A stretch of DNA of 64,000 bases from JAACFF01 sp963807975 (GCA_963807975.1 CAWEDV010000001.1:1054001-1118000), one strand, 5' to 3'. Positions 17,821 through 26,763 are shown, counted from the first letter of the stretch. The notes: a model not told the origin generated them from the sequence alone. Program-made: numbers and translations.

Positions 17821-19302
17821 ATGAACCATAAAGAAGATAGTCAAGAAAAGGCCAGAGGGCCGGTCAGCGGCTGGGAAATGGAAACGCCTGTTCCTAATGG
17901 GTATCGTTTTAATTCCTATCTAAATGTAAAAAAGGGGGCGCTCTTCTTTGAGGATCTCAACCTACCGCAGGTGCTGGACAATGGGCCGGAAATTGAAGGG
18001 TTGGAGGAAACGCTGCCCAGTCCACTGGAGATCGTCTACCTGCCCCTGATCCGGCGCCAGATCAGGCGCATGAACGAGATTTTCGCTGAGGCTGTTGCTG
18101 AAACGGGCTATACAGGGCGCTTTCTTTACGCTTATGCTTCTAAAGCGAATGCGGCTGAGGAGGTGGTTCGGACAACTCTGGATGCAGGCGCACATCATGA
18201 AATGTCCTCCACGGTGGATGTTAGTATCGCGCGAATTATGATCCGGCGCGGTCTGCTGCCCGCAGAAAGGCTGGTGATTTGCAACGGTTTTAAATCACCG
18301 GGCTCTGCCTATATGGGCAATATCATTCGCTTGCGAGACGAACATGAAAATATTATTCCAGTGTTGGAAAATCTCGACGAGTTGGCCCCACTAATCGAGA
18401 GCGATAAATCGTTTGCTGTTGGCCTGCGCCAAAAGACTTATGGTCCTAATCTCACGACAGAGGCAATGGAAGCGGCAAATTCTCGTTTCGGTCTCAATCT
18501 TGAGCATGTATGGAAGGCGGCTGCCGGCATCGACGCAGCCCCACTTCTCAATTTGCGACTATACCACGCCATGGTTGGTAGCCAGATCACGAACAAAGAG
18601 GCTTTTGTTGATTACCTGGTGCCGGGAATTGAAGTATATGCGCAGTTGCGGCAGCGATATGAGACGCTCGATATTTTTGATTTTGGCGGGGGCATGCCGG
18701 CGGCGATGACGCTTGATTTTGATTTTGCTCCGCGCGCTTTTGCGGTGCATCTACTGCGCACGGTGCAGAAGATCTGCGCCCGCTTTGGGGTTCCTGTGCC
18801 GGATATCATGGGCGAATTCGGCCGTTATACGACGGCCTCTCATGGTGCCCATTTATTCAAGGTAGTTTCCGTCAAGGAAAATGGGTCGGACCTGCCCTGG
18901 TATATCATTGACGGGTCGATCATGTCTTCGTTTCCAGACACTTGGTGTTTAGGAGAACATTTCATTTGTTTGCCACTCAACCATCTAGATGGCCCTTTCC
19001 AGCGCGTGCAGTTGGGGGGTATCACTTGTGATAGCGATGATGTTTATCCCCCAAAGAAGAGCAAGAGTGTGCTATATATGCCGGTTGACGCCGAAGGGCT
19101 GGCTGTAGGTTTCTTTGGGATTGGAGCCTACCAGGAGATGTTGGGTGGGGTGAAGGGCAGCAAGCACTGCGTGCTCCCTGAGGCTTATGAACTGCTGGTG
19201 GATCGCAAAGATGGTGGACCATACGAGTTTGAGACGATCCGCGGTCAAAGACCGGTAGATGTGCTGGAGAATCTTGGTTATCGATTGCTCGAGGCGGCTT
19301 GA
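17821..19302 (+). CDS. Fold-III PLP decarboxylase, arginine-decarboxylase-like
   Basis: A 493-residue enzyme of the Orn/DAP/Arg decarboxylase family 2 (alanine-racemase-type barrel). The PLP lysine is Lys108 in AYASKAN, the phosphate-binding glycine loop is DFGGGMP, and the catalytic cysteine is Cys403 in GGITCDSDDVYP. The overall arrangement suits a bacterial biosynthetic arginine decarboxylase, giving agmatine for polyamine synthesis, but diaminopimelate or another basic amino acid cannot be excluded. It lacks the long insert of E. coli SpeA. The gene is tightly linked to the phosphoesterase upstream and followed after 51 bases by a methyltransferase; no agmatinase gene is present here. Confidence 0.68.
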   Translation: MNHKEDSQEKARGPVSGWEMETPVPNGYRFNSYLNVKKGALFFEDLNLPQVLDNGPEIEGLEETLPSPLEIVYLPLIRRQIRRMNEIFAEAVAETGYTGRFLYAYASKANAAEEVVRTTLDAGAHHEMSSTVDVSIARIMIRRGLLPAERLVICNGFKSPGSAYMGNIIRLRDEHENIIPVLENLDELAPLIESDKSFAVGLRQKTYGPNLTTEAMEAANSRFGLNLEHVWKAAAGIDAAPLLNLRLYHAMVGSQITNKEAFVDYLVPGIEVYAQLRQRYETLDIFDFGGGMPAAMTLDFDFAPRAFAVHLLRTVQKICARFGVPVPDIMGEFGRYTTASHGAHLFKVVSVKENGSDLPWYIIDGSIMSSFPDTWCLGEHFICLPLNHLDGPFQRVQLGGITCDSDDVYPPKKSKSVLYMPVDAEGLAVGFFGIGAYQEMLGGVKGSKHCVLPEAYELLVDRKDGGPYEFETIRGQRPVDVLENLGYRLLEAA

Positions 19303-19353
19303 GATAGATCTTTAGGAGCTGGATCGAGGGCTGGACATATAGCAAGGAACGCT

Positions 19354-19974
19354 ATGTATGATGAAATAATAGGGACATTGAGCGAGGCTTATGACAATTC
19401 GGCGGTTGATCGTGATCAGAATGTGCGGGAAAGATGGAAGGTAGAGGAAAGAGCAGCGTTTTTGGGTCTGCTGCAGCGCGAGGGGAAGAAAGCGCTGTTG
19501 GAAATCGGGGCTGGGCCGGGGAGAGACAGCCTATTTTTCCAGCAAAATGGTCTGCAAGTCGTGGCCACAGATCTTGCGCCGGAGATGGTGCAGTTGTGCC
19601 TTGCGAAGGGGCTTGAAGCCTATGTATCAGATTTCAAGAGTCTTGATTTTGAAGCACAACGCTTTGATGGCGCGTATGCTCTGAACTGCCTGCTTCATGT
19701 GCCCAAGCAAGATTTGCCGGAGGTGCTGCAGGTGATTGAGCAGCTTCTAAAGCCCGGTGGCTTGTTCTTCGTGGCCGTTTATGGCGGACAGGAGAGCGAA
19801 GGGTTGTGGGAAGAGGATCAGCACCGGCCGAAACGCTTCTTTTCCTTCTTCACGGATGAGGGGCTGAGCAAAGCGGTGGGCAGTGTCTTCGAAATCTGCG
19901 ACTTTAAGGTTATTAGCCCACCGACCGTCAGCGAGGGGCTTCACATTCAGCGCCTAATCTTGCGTAAGACATAA
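19354..19974 (+). CDS. Class I SAM-dependent methyltransferase
   Basis: A 206-residue cytoplasmic protein with the Rossmann methyltransferase motifs: motif I LLEIGAGPGRDS (about residues 49-60), an acidic ribose-binding residue in VVATDLAPEMV, and the strand LNCLLHV followed by LLKPGGLFFVAVYG. This places it in the Methyltransf_11/25 group acting on small molecules or lipids. No substrate can be deduced. It is the last gene of the plus-strand run that starts with the phosphoesterase. Confidence 0.8.
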   Translation: MYDEIIGTLSEAYDNSAVDRDQNVRERWKVEERAAFLGLLQREGKKALLEIGAGPGRDSLFFQQNGLQVVATDLAPEMVQLCLAKGLEAYVSDFKSLDFEAQRFDGAYALNCLLHVPKQDLPEVLQVIEQLLKPGGLFFVAVYGGQESEGLWEEDQHRPKRFFSFFTDEGLSKAVGSVFEICDFKVISPPTVSEGLHIQRLILRKT

Positions 19975-20046
19975 ATAAGCGAGCACAACGACGGCGATTC
20001 ACTGTTCGTAATGGGGAGTAGAGAGAAAAAACTGTGGCCGAAATTT

Positions 20047-20105
20047 GAAACCCGGTTCTTCACCTTGAGGAAAGCTGCTTGCTGTTTATGGAAAAACCGG
20101 GTTTC
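20047..20105. repeat. Inverted repeat GAAACCCGGTT ... AACCGGGTTTC
   Basis: Two perfectly complementary 11-base arms at 20047-20057 and 20095-20105 are separated by 37 bases, in the 204-base gap between the methyltransferase gene and the solute-binding/OmpA gene. The arm resembles the AGAAACCCGGTTTCT type of palindromic repeat often scattered in large bacterial genomes; that relationship is from memory. The loop is long for a terminator and no T-run follows. Confidence 0.55.
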
Positions 20106-20178
20106 TCTCTTGCGTTCGGTGCAGCCAAATCAGTGGTACAATTATACTGTTAATTGGACTTAGCTTAAGGAGCGGGCG

Positions 20179-21819
20179 ATGAAACTGGATAGAACACGCA
20201 TTATTTTCCTGGCCATCATTGGCGTCACCCTGGTCGTAATATGCAGCGCCCTGGGCTATAGTTTCTATCGCAATACGCTTGATGAGGCGGAAACACCTGA
20301 GGTGGCTGAGGGGGATGGTGAGACGACGACGGAGAGCGGCCCAGCGGCGGCGACGCCTGTGCGGCAGCTTGACTCCCCCGACCCCATCTATGGACCGAAT
20401 TATGACGCTGCAGATGGACTGCCAACCTATGTTTGCGGCGCGGATGCCTTTGCCAGCTACTATACCTTGCAGCAAATGCAGATGTCGGGCAAGGATATCG
20501 AAAACGGCTTCCACCTCGGTATTGTGCCTTTCTTCCTCGACGATGAACCAGCCTATGATGTCTCTGAAGAACAGCGAACAGCGCTGTTGGACTCTGGACA
20601 GTGGAACTGTCTGCTGACTACTTTGGACTCGGTAGCTTTGAAAAGCCCTGGGGTGATCACGGCTATCGTGGACGAAAGCGCCGGCGCTGACCAGTTGTGG
20701 GCACGGGATACGGATACGATCAATGATTTGAAGGACAAGCGGATCACCTTTTCGCGCGGCAGCGTGGGTGAGTATTTTGTCTACTACACGCTCTCAATTG
20801 CGCAGCTAAGCCCGCGCTCAGATGTGACCCTGTTGCCGCAGGATGGCGTAGCGGAAGCGGTGGCTTTCTTCAACGAGGGACAGGCGGATGTCGTTTCCGG
20901 CTGGGATCCGGATATTTTTGATGCCGAAAGCAGCGGTGGCCTGCCCCTGCTCAGCTCCAACCAACTGCGCATTGTAATGGACGTAATTGTCACTTCGCGC
21001 CAATCGATCTCAGATCAGGCGGACCTGGTACAGAATTTTCACAATGCGTGGTTTGATACAATGAAGGCGCAGGTAGAGGATTTTGACACGGCAGCGCAGC
21101 AGGTAGCGGAGTGGGGACATAATGATTGGAGCTTCATCTATCCGGAAAGTGCCACTGATGATCTGGGCATCTGGCTGGAGAGCGTTGCTCAGGCTGATCT
21201 GGGTGATAATGCATTTGTGATGCGTGATACGCGACCGCTAGTCAGCCGTCTGGAAATCGCCCGGCGCGTGTGGGCCGCTTCGGATCTCAATGTACCTGCT
21301 GACGACGTTAGCGATCTGGTCAATCCCGGCTTCGTCTTGCGCGCCGCCGATCAGGCCAGCCTGCAGGCCAACGGCGATCCGGTCAACGACACCTTTTCAC
21401 TTTCATCGAGCCTCGATTTGACGGGCGTGGCCACGGGCGACGCAGAGACGCTGGCGGTACTGCCCTGCCGCACCTTTAGCTTCTTGCCCGAATCAACGGA
21501 GCTAACCTTGGAATCGCGGCGTATTCTAGACAGCTGTGTTGTGCCAACCCTTTCACAAAGCGTCGGCCTCTTTTTACGCGTGCAAGGTTCATCGGCTTGG
21601 CCAGCAAACGAACCACCGTATTCGGAGGCAGAAATCTTAGAAGTGGCCGAAGGGCGTGCAGAATCGGTGGTGGACTACCTCGTTTCTCAAGGTATTGACC
21701 CAGCGCGCTTCATCGCGGAGACGGTCCTGCCGCCGGAAGAGCGGCAGAATACGGACGATCCCAGCTTGCAGCGCCTGGACCGCTTTGTTGAATTAACGTT
21801 GATCACAGCCGGACGATAG
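20179..21819 (+). CDS. Membrane-anchored solute-binding protein fused to OmpA-like domain
   Basis: A 546-residue exported protein. Residues 8-28 form an uncleaved-looking membrane helix with no good lipobox, followed by an acidic, Thr/Ala-rich linker (about 32-65). Residues 75-400 resemble periplasmic solute-binding proteins of the NMT1/SsuA type (RITFSRGSVGEYFVYYTL, QADVVSGWDPDIF). The C-terminal 120 residues from about 427 are OmpA/MotB-like (FLPESTELTLESRRILDS, then RAESVVDYLVSQGIDPARF), a peptidoglycan-binding fold. This is therefore a binding protein tethered to membrane and perhaps the wall, with no transporter beside it. The next gene encodes a matching solute-binding/VWA lipoprotein, suggesting a joint sensing or assembly role. 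AAGGAG lies upstream of ATG. Confidence 0.75.
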   Translation: MKLDRTRIIFLAIIGVTLVVICSALGYSFYRNTLDEAETPEVAEGDGETTTESGPAAATPVRQLDSPDPIYGPNYDAADGLPTYVCGADAFASYYTLQQMQMSGKDIENGFHLGIVPFFLDDEPAYDVSEEQRTALLDSGQWNCLLTTLDSVALKSPGVITAIVDESAGADQLWARDTDTINDLKDKRITFSRGSVGEYFVYYTLSIAQLSPRSDVTLLPQDGVAEAVAFFNEGQADVVSGWDPDIFDAESSGGLPLLSSNQLRIVMDVIVTSRQSISDQADLVQNFHNAWFDTMKAQVEDFDTAAQQVAEWGHNDWSFIYPESATDDLGIWLESVAQADLGDNAFVMRDTRPLVSRLEIARRVWAASDLNVPADDVSDLVNPGFVLRAADQASLQANGDPVNDTFSLSSSLDLTGVATGDAETLAVLPCRTFSFLPESTELTLESRRILDSCVVPTLSQSVGLFLRVQGSSAWPANEPPYSEAEILEVAEGRAESVVDYLVSQGIDPARFIAETVLPPEERQNTDDPSLQRLDRFVELTLITAGR

Positions 21820-21893
21820 GTCAATCAAGTGTCACTTATTTTCCCGGAAACACCACGTTTCTCGGAAAAATGAAGCTGCTCAGGAATAAGACG

Positions 21894-23546
21894 ATGAAAC
21901 AAAATCGCCACTTTTTCGCCCTTCTTTTACTGCTCATTTTGCCTGGCGTCGCCTGTGGTTTGTTTGATGGCGCTGTTTCAGGTGAAGCACCGCGCAACGC
22001 CGCCGTTGTGGAAGTGATGGCCAACAGCAGCCTCAGCCCTTGGCTGGAAGAAGCTATTTTGGCTTTTAATGCCTCGGAGTTGGAGACCAGTGATGGCAAA
22101 CAGCCCTATGCCGTTTTGGATGTGGCTGAAGCAGGCCAGGCGGTGACGCTTATGGCTGAAGGCTCGGCCTCACCCACGATTTGGATCCCAGATGAAATGG
22201 TCTGGGTAGAGATACTAAGCGAACAGGGAGTTGATGTTTTTAATAACGACTGCCAGTCTGTGGCCGAAAGCCCATTGGTGATCGGCATGTGGCGTCCGGT
22301 GGCTGAATCGTTGGGCTGGCCTAGCCTACCCCTGGGCTGGCTGGATATCGGCAGTTTAGCGGCCGATCCGGGCGCATGGGGTTATTACAGCGGCGGGGAG
22401 TATGGAGACTCTCTGCGCATGAGTCACGCTCATCCCGGTCTGTCTGGTTCAGGCACGAGCACGCTCTTGGCTGTCGTTCAGGCGGCACAGTCCACCAGTG
22501 ACGCTGTGAGCAGCGAAGATATTGCCCAGCCAATCGTACAGGCTTCGGTAGGGGCCTTTGAGAGCGCAGTGGCTTCTTTTAACCCCAGCGCTGATGATCT
22601 GGGTCAAACAATGAGCCAGCGCGGACCGGAGTATTTGGGCGCCGGTATCATGTATGAAAGCACTGTTGTGGAATATGGCAACAATGAGATTGTGGCCATC
22701 TATCCGCTGGAAGGCACGTTTATGGCCGACCACCCGGGCTGCATCAACACGGCCGCGGATGCGGAGAGTGCAGAGGCGGCGGCAATGTTGCGGGATTTCT
22801 TGCTGGGGGAAGAGGCACAGCGGATGGCGTTGGAGGCCGGACTGCGCCCTGTCAACGACGCGGTGCCGGTGGGTTCGCCCATCGATGAAGCACATGGCGT
22901 CGATCCAACACAGCCGCAGGTGGTATTCGATGCGCCTTCGGTGGAATCGGTTTATGCAATTCAGGATTTATGGCAGTCGGCGAGAAAACCGGTCAATCTG
23001 GTCATGCTTCTAGATACGTCGGGCAGCATGCGTGGCAGCAAGATCGAAGGTATGAAAGAAGCGGCGGTACAGTTTGTGCAGCAGATGGGGGATGAAGACC
23101 GGATCAGCATCATCGAGTTCTATTCGTCGCCGGAAGTGGTGGTCAACAATGCCCTTATTGGCGAGGATCGAGATATAGTCACAGAGGTCATTACTAACAT
23201 GGAGCCGGGGGGCGATACGACGCTCTTCGACGCCATTGGCGATGGGGGCACGATGATCGCGGCTGCGGCTTCTCCAGAAGCGAGCAATGTGATGATTGTG
23301 CTCAGTGATGGGCAAGATACGGCGAGCGAACGGTATGAGTTCAACCAGGACTTGATAGATACGGCGACGGCGAATGACACGATTGTCTTCACGATCGCCT
23401 ATGGCAACGATGCCGATAACGATATCCTGGCCAATTTGGCTACTAGAGGAAATGGTAATTTCTACCAGGGTGATGTGGCCAGTATTGCGGCGATTTACGA
23501 GGAGATGTCGGCGGCGTTTGGCGGGAGTTTGGGAGTCGGCCGTTAG
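21894..23546 (+). CDS. Lipoprotein with solute-binding domain and C-terminal VWA domain
   Basis: A 550-residue exported lipoprotein. The signal peptide ends LPGVAC, making Cys21 the lipid anchor. Residues about 40-345 look like an extracellular solute-binding domain of the molybdate/sulfate-binding type (SBP_bac_11-like). Residues 365-545 are a von Willebrand A domain with a complete metal site: DTSGS from Asp374, GGDTTLFD as the second loop, and VLSDGQD as the third. VWA domains bind protein ligands through a divalent ion. ATG at 21894 has AGGA eight bases upstream; an in-frame ATG at 21870 would add eight residues. It follows the solute-binding/OmpA gene by 74 bases. Similar pairs are known beside TelA-type genes, but no TelA is here. 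Confidence 0.8.
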   Translation: MKQNRHFFALLLLLILPGVACGLFDGAVSGEAPRNAAVVEVMANSSLSPWLEEAILAFNASELETSDGKQPYAVLDVAEAGQAVTLMAEGSASPTIWIPDEMVWVEILSEQGVDVFNNDCQSVAESPLVIGMWRPVAESLGWPSLPLGWLDIGSLAADPGAWGYYSGGEYGDSLRMSHAHPGLSGSGTSTLLAVVQAAQSTSDAVSSEDIAQPIVQASVGAFESAVASFNPSADDLGQTMSQRGPEYLGAGIMYESTVVEYGNNEIVAIYPLEGTFMADHPGCINTAADAESAEAAAMLRDFLLGEEAQRMALEAGLRPVNDAVPVGSPIDEAHGVDPTQPQVVFDAPSVESVYAIQDLWQSARKPVNLVMLLDTSGSMRGSKIEGMKEAAVQFVQQMGDEDRISIIEFYSSPEVVVNNALIGEDRDIVTEVITNMEPGGDTTLFDAIGDGGTMIAAAASPEASNVMIVLSDGQDTASERYEFNQDLIDTATANDTIVFTIAYGNDADNDILANLATRGNGNFYQGDVASIAAIYEEMSAAFGGSLGVGR

Positions 23547-23594
23547 GGCAGCTATTTGTTATTTGTTGGATCAAACGATTCGTTCGTTACCTCT

Positions 23595-24860
23595 TTATAG
23601 AAGCACGGCTAAGCTGATGCCGGTGATCAGGATCAGGAGGAAACCGGGCAGCAGGACGCGTCGGATAGATCTGGATCCGCTGAAAAAGACGATTCCCCCT
23701 TTCACCAGCGTATTGGCCATGATGGCGACGAGAATAGCGCGAGCGGCTGTTTCTAGGGAAATGTCACCGCTGCCGCTCAACTGCGCCACGGAAAGTGTGA
23801 TAGCGTCCACGTCGGCCAGGCCGGAAACGAAGGCAGAGATGAGTACTCCCGTATCGCCCAGGTACATCTGTGCCGCTCGCGCTACAAGCAAGATGACGCC
23901 AAAGAGGAGGCCGAAGGTAATTGCTGGTCGCAGTTCAAATGGGTTGGTAATCTGCACATCCTCCTCATCATCTTCATGGGGTGCCAAATAGAGATAAGCT
24001 GCATAGAATAGACCAGCCATTCCAGCCAGGGTGACCGGAATCCAAACGGCGGCCAACAGCTCCTGGTTTACTGCCCAAACCTCGATCAGCACTCTGCCAA
24101 ACATGACCGTCCAGGCAATCATAATAGCCATGGCAAATGGCTTGGCAAGATTGATATTCTTGCGACTGCGCTCGGCAAAGCTCAATGTCGTCGCCGTACT
24201 CGATACGAGACCGCCAAGCAAACCTGTAAGCGTGGTTCCACGTCGCGTACCGAGTAGTTTAAAAAGGATGTAACCTAAGAAGCTAATTCCAGATATTAGA
24301 ACAACCATCAACCCAATCCGATAGGGGTTAAGGACGTCAAAGGGGGGCGGCCAGAAGGATTGGTTGGGCAAGATTGGCAATATTATTGCTGTGAGCATTG
24401 CGAATTTAAGCGCGGCAATGATATCCTCCCGGGTCAGCCGCTCCGCAAAACCATGCAGCTCAAATTTGAAGGAAAGAAGAGCAGCCATGACAACGCCGAT
24501 GGCCACGGCCAGCTCCAGTTGATCCCAATAGCATAAAGCACCGGTCAAGACGGTCACCAGCGCTGCAATCTCAGTTGTCATGCCCCGCTGACCGGCAGAT
24601 GCCGTCACGAAATAAGAAACGGCGATCAGACCCCCAATCACTATGATCATGGCCGAGAATAACCAGGAATCCGAGAAAAGCTCTGTCAGGAATGCCACAG
24701 TACAGCCCAGCAATCCTAGCAAGGCGAAAGTACGCACGCCAGCAAAGCTCTTGCCTTCTGGGCGGCCGTCTAGATCGTAGGAGTATTCGCGTTGTAAACC
24801 AACCAACAGACCAATGATGAGAGCGACACCAAAACGAAAAAAGAGGCTGTGAGTCTCCAT
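23595..24860 (-). CDS. MgtC/SapB and DUF4010 family membrane protein
   Basis: A 421-residue polytopic protein with about 11-12 helices. The N-terminal 140 residues match the MgtC/SapB domain (GLLVGLQREY, GVRTFALLGLLG), and the C-terminal two-thirds match DUF4010, a fusion common in bacteria and archaea. The function is not established; MgtC proteins modulate other membrane systems and are tied to magnesium starvation, and several DUF4010 members are annotated as putative transporters. It is convergent with the VWA gene and divergent from mobA. No magnesium-responsive leader is recognised upstream of its ATG. Confidence 0.8.
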   Translation of the reverse strand: METHSLFFRFGVALIIGLLVGLQREYSYDLDGRPEGKSFAGVRTFALLGLLGCTVAFLTELFSDSWLFSAMIIVIGGLIAVSYFVTASAGQRGMTTEIAALVTVLTGALCYWDQLELAVAIGVVMAALLSFKFELHGFAERLTREDIIAALKFAMLTAIILPILPNQSFWPPPFDVLNPYRIGLMVVLISGISFLGYILFKLLGTRRGTTLTGLLGGLVSSTATTLSFAERSRKNINLAKPFAMAIMIAWTVMFGRVLIEVWAVNQELLAAVWIPVTLAGMAGLFYAAYLYLAPHEDDEEDVQITNPFELRPAITFGLLFGVILLVARAAQMYLGDTGVLISAFVSGLADVDAITLSVAQLSGSGDISLETAARAILVAIMANTLVKGGIVFFSGSRSIRRVLLPGFLLILITGISLAVLL

Positions 24861-25053
24861 ATTTACATTGTACTTAAAGCCTCTTAGTTGGCAATAGTCT
24901 CCTGTGTGAAAAATCAGCGTGAAACCTTGAGGACTATTAATTTTCGGGTCGAAGGGTCATAATCAGTTAGGTTATGTATAATTGGTTGGCTCCTGCTGAA
25001 GCTGCAAATCAAGCGAGAAGTTGATGAGCAAAGATCACATCCCTATAAATGAC

Positions 25054-25140
25054 TGCGGTAAGTGGGCGAGACGGTTGGCAATAGCGGCCTTTGGAAATCC
25101 GCAAGCCCATATCCAGCCGTCCCGGCCCTCCCTTACTGCA
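25054..25140 (+). promoter_or_regulatory. Candidate structured RNA leader of mobA (family not recognised)
   Basis: The 87 bases before mobA fold into a long nested hairpin. Helix 1 pairs 25054-25062 with 25132-25140 (nine pairs, one G-U); helix 2 pairs 25064-25067 with 25125-25128; helix 3 pairs 25070-25078 with 25113-25121 (nine pairs, one G-U); helix 4 pairs 25084-25087 with 25099-25102. An unpaired purine-rich segment with CAAGCCCATAT lies between helices 4 and 3. The structure ends only seven bases before the mobA ATG and no T-run follows, so control of translation rather than termination is inferred. A Moco-type riboswitch would suit the gene, but its consensus was not recognised. Confidence 0.5.
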
Positions 25141-25147
25141 TTAATAG

Positions 25148-25729
25148 ATGAAACCTTCTGATATGAGCCGGCTCACTGTGGCCATCCAGGCGGGTGGAGC
25201 CAGCACACGCATGGGCCAGGACAAGTCGTTTGTTCACTTCCAGGGACGGCCGATGATCGAGATCGTGCGGGAGCAGGTTGAAGGGTTGGGCGATGAGCTG
25301 ATCGTTGTTACCAACAATCCCGAGCCATATGCCTATCTTGAGCTGCCCTTATATGGAGACCTGTATCCTGGCTGCGGCCCCTTGGCGGGGATACACAGCG
25401 CTTTAAAGGCCGCTTCCAAGCCGCATGTTCTGGTGGTGGCCTGTGATATGCCCCTGCTCAACCAAGATTTGCTGCGTTATTTGATTTCCTTGAAAGAAAC
25501 GGCGGATATTGTGGTTCCGCGCTGGGACAGGTTTCCGGAACCACTGCACGCAATTTACAGCACAGCTTGTCTTCCTGCTGTTGAGGCAAAGCTGCAGGCT
25601 AAGAGGCTAAAGATAACCGGTTTCTATGGTGAGGTTACGGTGCGGTATGTAGAGCGGGAGGAGATTGAACGTTTTGATGGGGAGGGGAAGTCGTTTACCA
25701 ATGTTAATACGCCGGGGGATATAGGGTAG
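25148..25729 (+). CDS. mobA: MobA-like molybdenum cofactor guanylyltransferase
   Basis: A 193-residue nucleotidyltransferase that would attach GMP to molybdopterin to make the guanine dinucleotide cofactor. The GTP-binding loop AGGASTRMGQDK (about residues 15-26), the GPLAGI loop, the metal-binding ACDMP motif and the terminal FTNVNTPGD segment are all in family order. ATG at 25148 is used; a second ATG at 25163 begins directly before the core (MSRLTVAIQ). Neither has a clear ribosome-binding site, which fits control by the folded leader just upstream. No other cofactor-synthesis gene is in the window. IspD-like or CofC-like transferases are less likely given the FTNVNTP ending. Confidence 0.85.
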   Translation: MKPSDMSRLTVAIQAGGASTRMGQDKSFVHFQGRPMIEIVREQVEGLGDELIVVTNNPEPYAYLELPLYGDLYPGCGPLAGIHSALKAASKPHVLVVACDMPLLNQDLLRYLISLKETADIVVPRWDRFPEPLHAIYSTACLPAVEAKLQAKRLKITGFYGEVTVRYVEREEIERFDGEGKSFTNVNTPGDIG

Positions 25730-25758
25730 GAAAAAGAATCGAAAGAGCTAGCGCTGGC

Positions 25759-25841
25759 GAAAGCGACAGCGATGAAAATCGCCGTCGCTTTCGAATAGTA
25801 AATAGTATTTATGCCGCCTCTTGTCGCTTGAGAGAGGCGGC
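25759..25841. terminator. Two stem-loops between convergent mobA and folD
   Basis: The first hairpin has 15-base arms at 25759-25773 and 25778-25792 (one mismatch) closed by a GAAA tetraloop. The second has nine perfect pairs, 25813-25821 with 25833-25841 (GCCGCCTCT and AGAGGCGGC), followed on the plus strand by TTTATAGTCTT. Both lie between the mobA stop and the folD stop. The second is the likelier, possibly bidirectional, terminator; its T-tract is weak. Confidence 0.6.
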
Positions 25842-25853
25842 TTTATAGTCTTC

Positions 25854-26738
25854 TTAGTCTTGCTCCTGCGCAATCTGGGCGGCGCGTAGGGTGTTGGCCA
25901 TGAGCATGGCGATGGTCATGGGTCCTACTCCGCCGGGCACGGGCGTAATCGCACCGGCGACTTCTTTGGCGGAGTCAAAGTCGACATCGCCAACGAGACG
26001 GTAGCCACGCTTCTTGGTTGGGTCTTCTTTTTGGTTGATGCCTACGTCGATGACGGCGGCGCCGGGTTTGATCATATCGCCCGTGATCATCTCGGTACGG
26101 CCGATGGCGGCGATGAGAATATCGGCGTTGCGCGTGTGGGCGGCCAGATCTTTGGTGCGGCTGTGGCAGATGGTGACGGTGGCGTTGGCTTTCTGAAGGA
26201 GCATGGCCACGGGCAGGCCGACGATATTGGAACGCCCGACGATGACCGCTTCGGCACCGCTGATAGTCACGCCGGTCTCTTCTAACAGCCGGATGCAGCC
26301 GTAAGGGGTGCAGGGCACAAAGAGAGGATCACGTCCTTTCATGGCCAAACGGCCGATATTGACGGGATGGAAGCCATCGACGTCTTTTTCGAGGTCAATA
26401 CTGTTCAGAATCGCCTCTTCATCGAGATGCCAGGGCAGCGGCAGTTGAACGAGGATGCCGTTCACTTCGGGATTGGCATTGAGATCCTTGACCAGCGTCT
26501 CAACCTCTTCCTGGGAGGCATCTTCGGGCAACACATGGCCGATGGAGCGAATGCCCAGATTTTCACACATGCGCTGCTTCATGCGCACATAGGTCGCTGA
26601 GGCAGGATCTTCGCCTACGCGGACGGTGGCCAGGCCGGGCACATAGCCGGTCTCTTCTTTCATCTTGGTCACGCCTGCGCGGACCTCTTCACGAACCTTT
26701 TCCGCGATTTGTTTGCCATCAATAAGTTTTGCTGTCAT
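25854..26738 (-). CDS. folD: Bifunctional methylenetetrahydrofolate dehydrogenase/cyclohydrolase FolD
   Basis: A 294-residue cytoplasmic enzyme interconverting 5,10-methylene-, methenyl- and 10-formyl-tetrahydrofolate with NADP. The catalytic Lys54 lies in YVRMKQR (usually YVRxKxK), QLPLPWHLDE matches the folate-site signature, and PGGVGPMTIAMLMANT is the C-terminal hallmark; VIVGRSNIVGLPVAMLL is the NADP-binding loop. Length is normal. AGGA lies eight to nine bases before ATG on the minus strand. A CRP-like palindrome lies 26 bases upstream of the start codon. Confidence 0.95.
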   Translation of the reverse strand: MTAKLIDGKQIAEKVREEVRAGVTKMKEETGYVPGLATVRVGEDPASATYVRMKQRMCENLGIRSIGHVLPEDASQEEVETLVKDLNANPEVNGILVQLPLPWHLDEEAILNSIDLEKDVDGFHPVNIGRLAMKGRDPLFVPCTPYGCIRLLEETGVTISGAEAVIVGRSNIVGLPVAMLLQKANATVTICHSRTKDLAAHTRNADILIAAIGRTEMITGDMIKPGAAVIDVGINQKEDPTKKRGYRLVGDVDFDSAKEVAGAITPVPGGVGPMTIAMLMANTLRAAQIAQEQD

Positions 26739-26763
26739 GGTTAATTTCCTTTTCTAAACGTAC

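Noticed and set aside
25054..25140. Possible tRNA-Ser-like gene before mobA
   Set aside because: GTGGGCGAGACGGTTGG and TTTGGAAAT resemble the D-arm and GGA anticodon loop of tRNA-Ser, and a seven-pair acceptor-like helix exists, but the anticodon stem does not close with a seven-base loop and there is no GTTCRA T-loop. The nested hairpin explains the pairing better.
25054..25140. Calling the mobA leader a known Moco riboswitch
   Set aside because: The location fits, but I could not match the conserved sequence blocks of that class, so only a generic structured leader is claimed.
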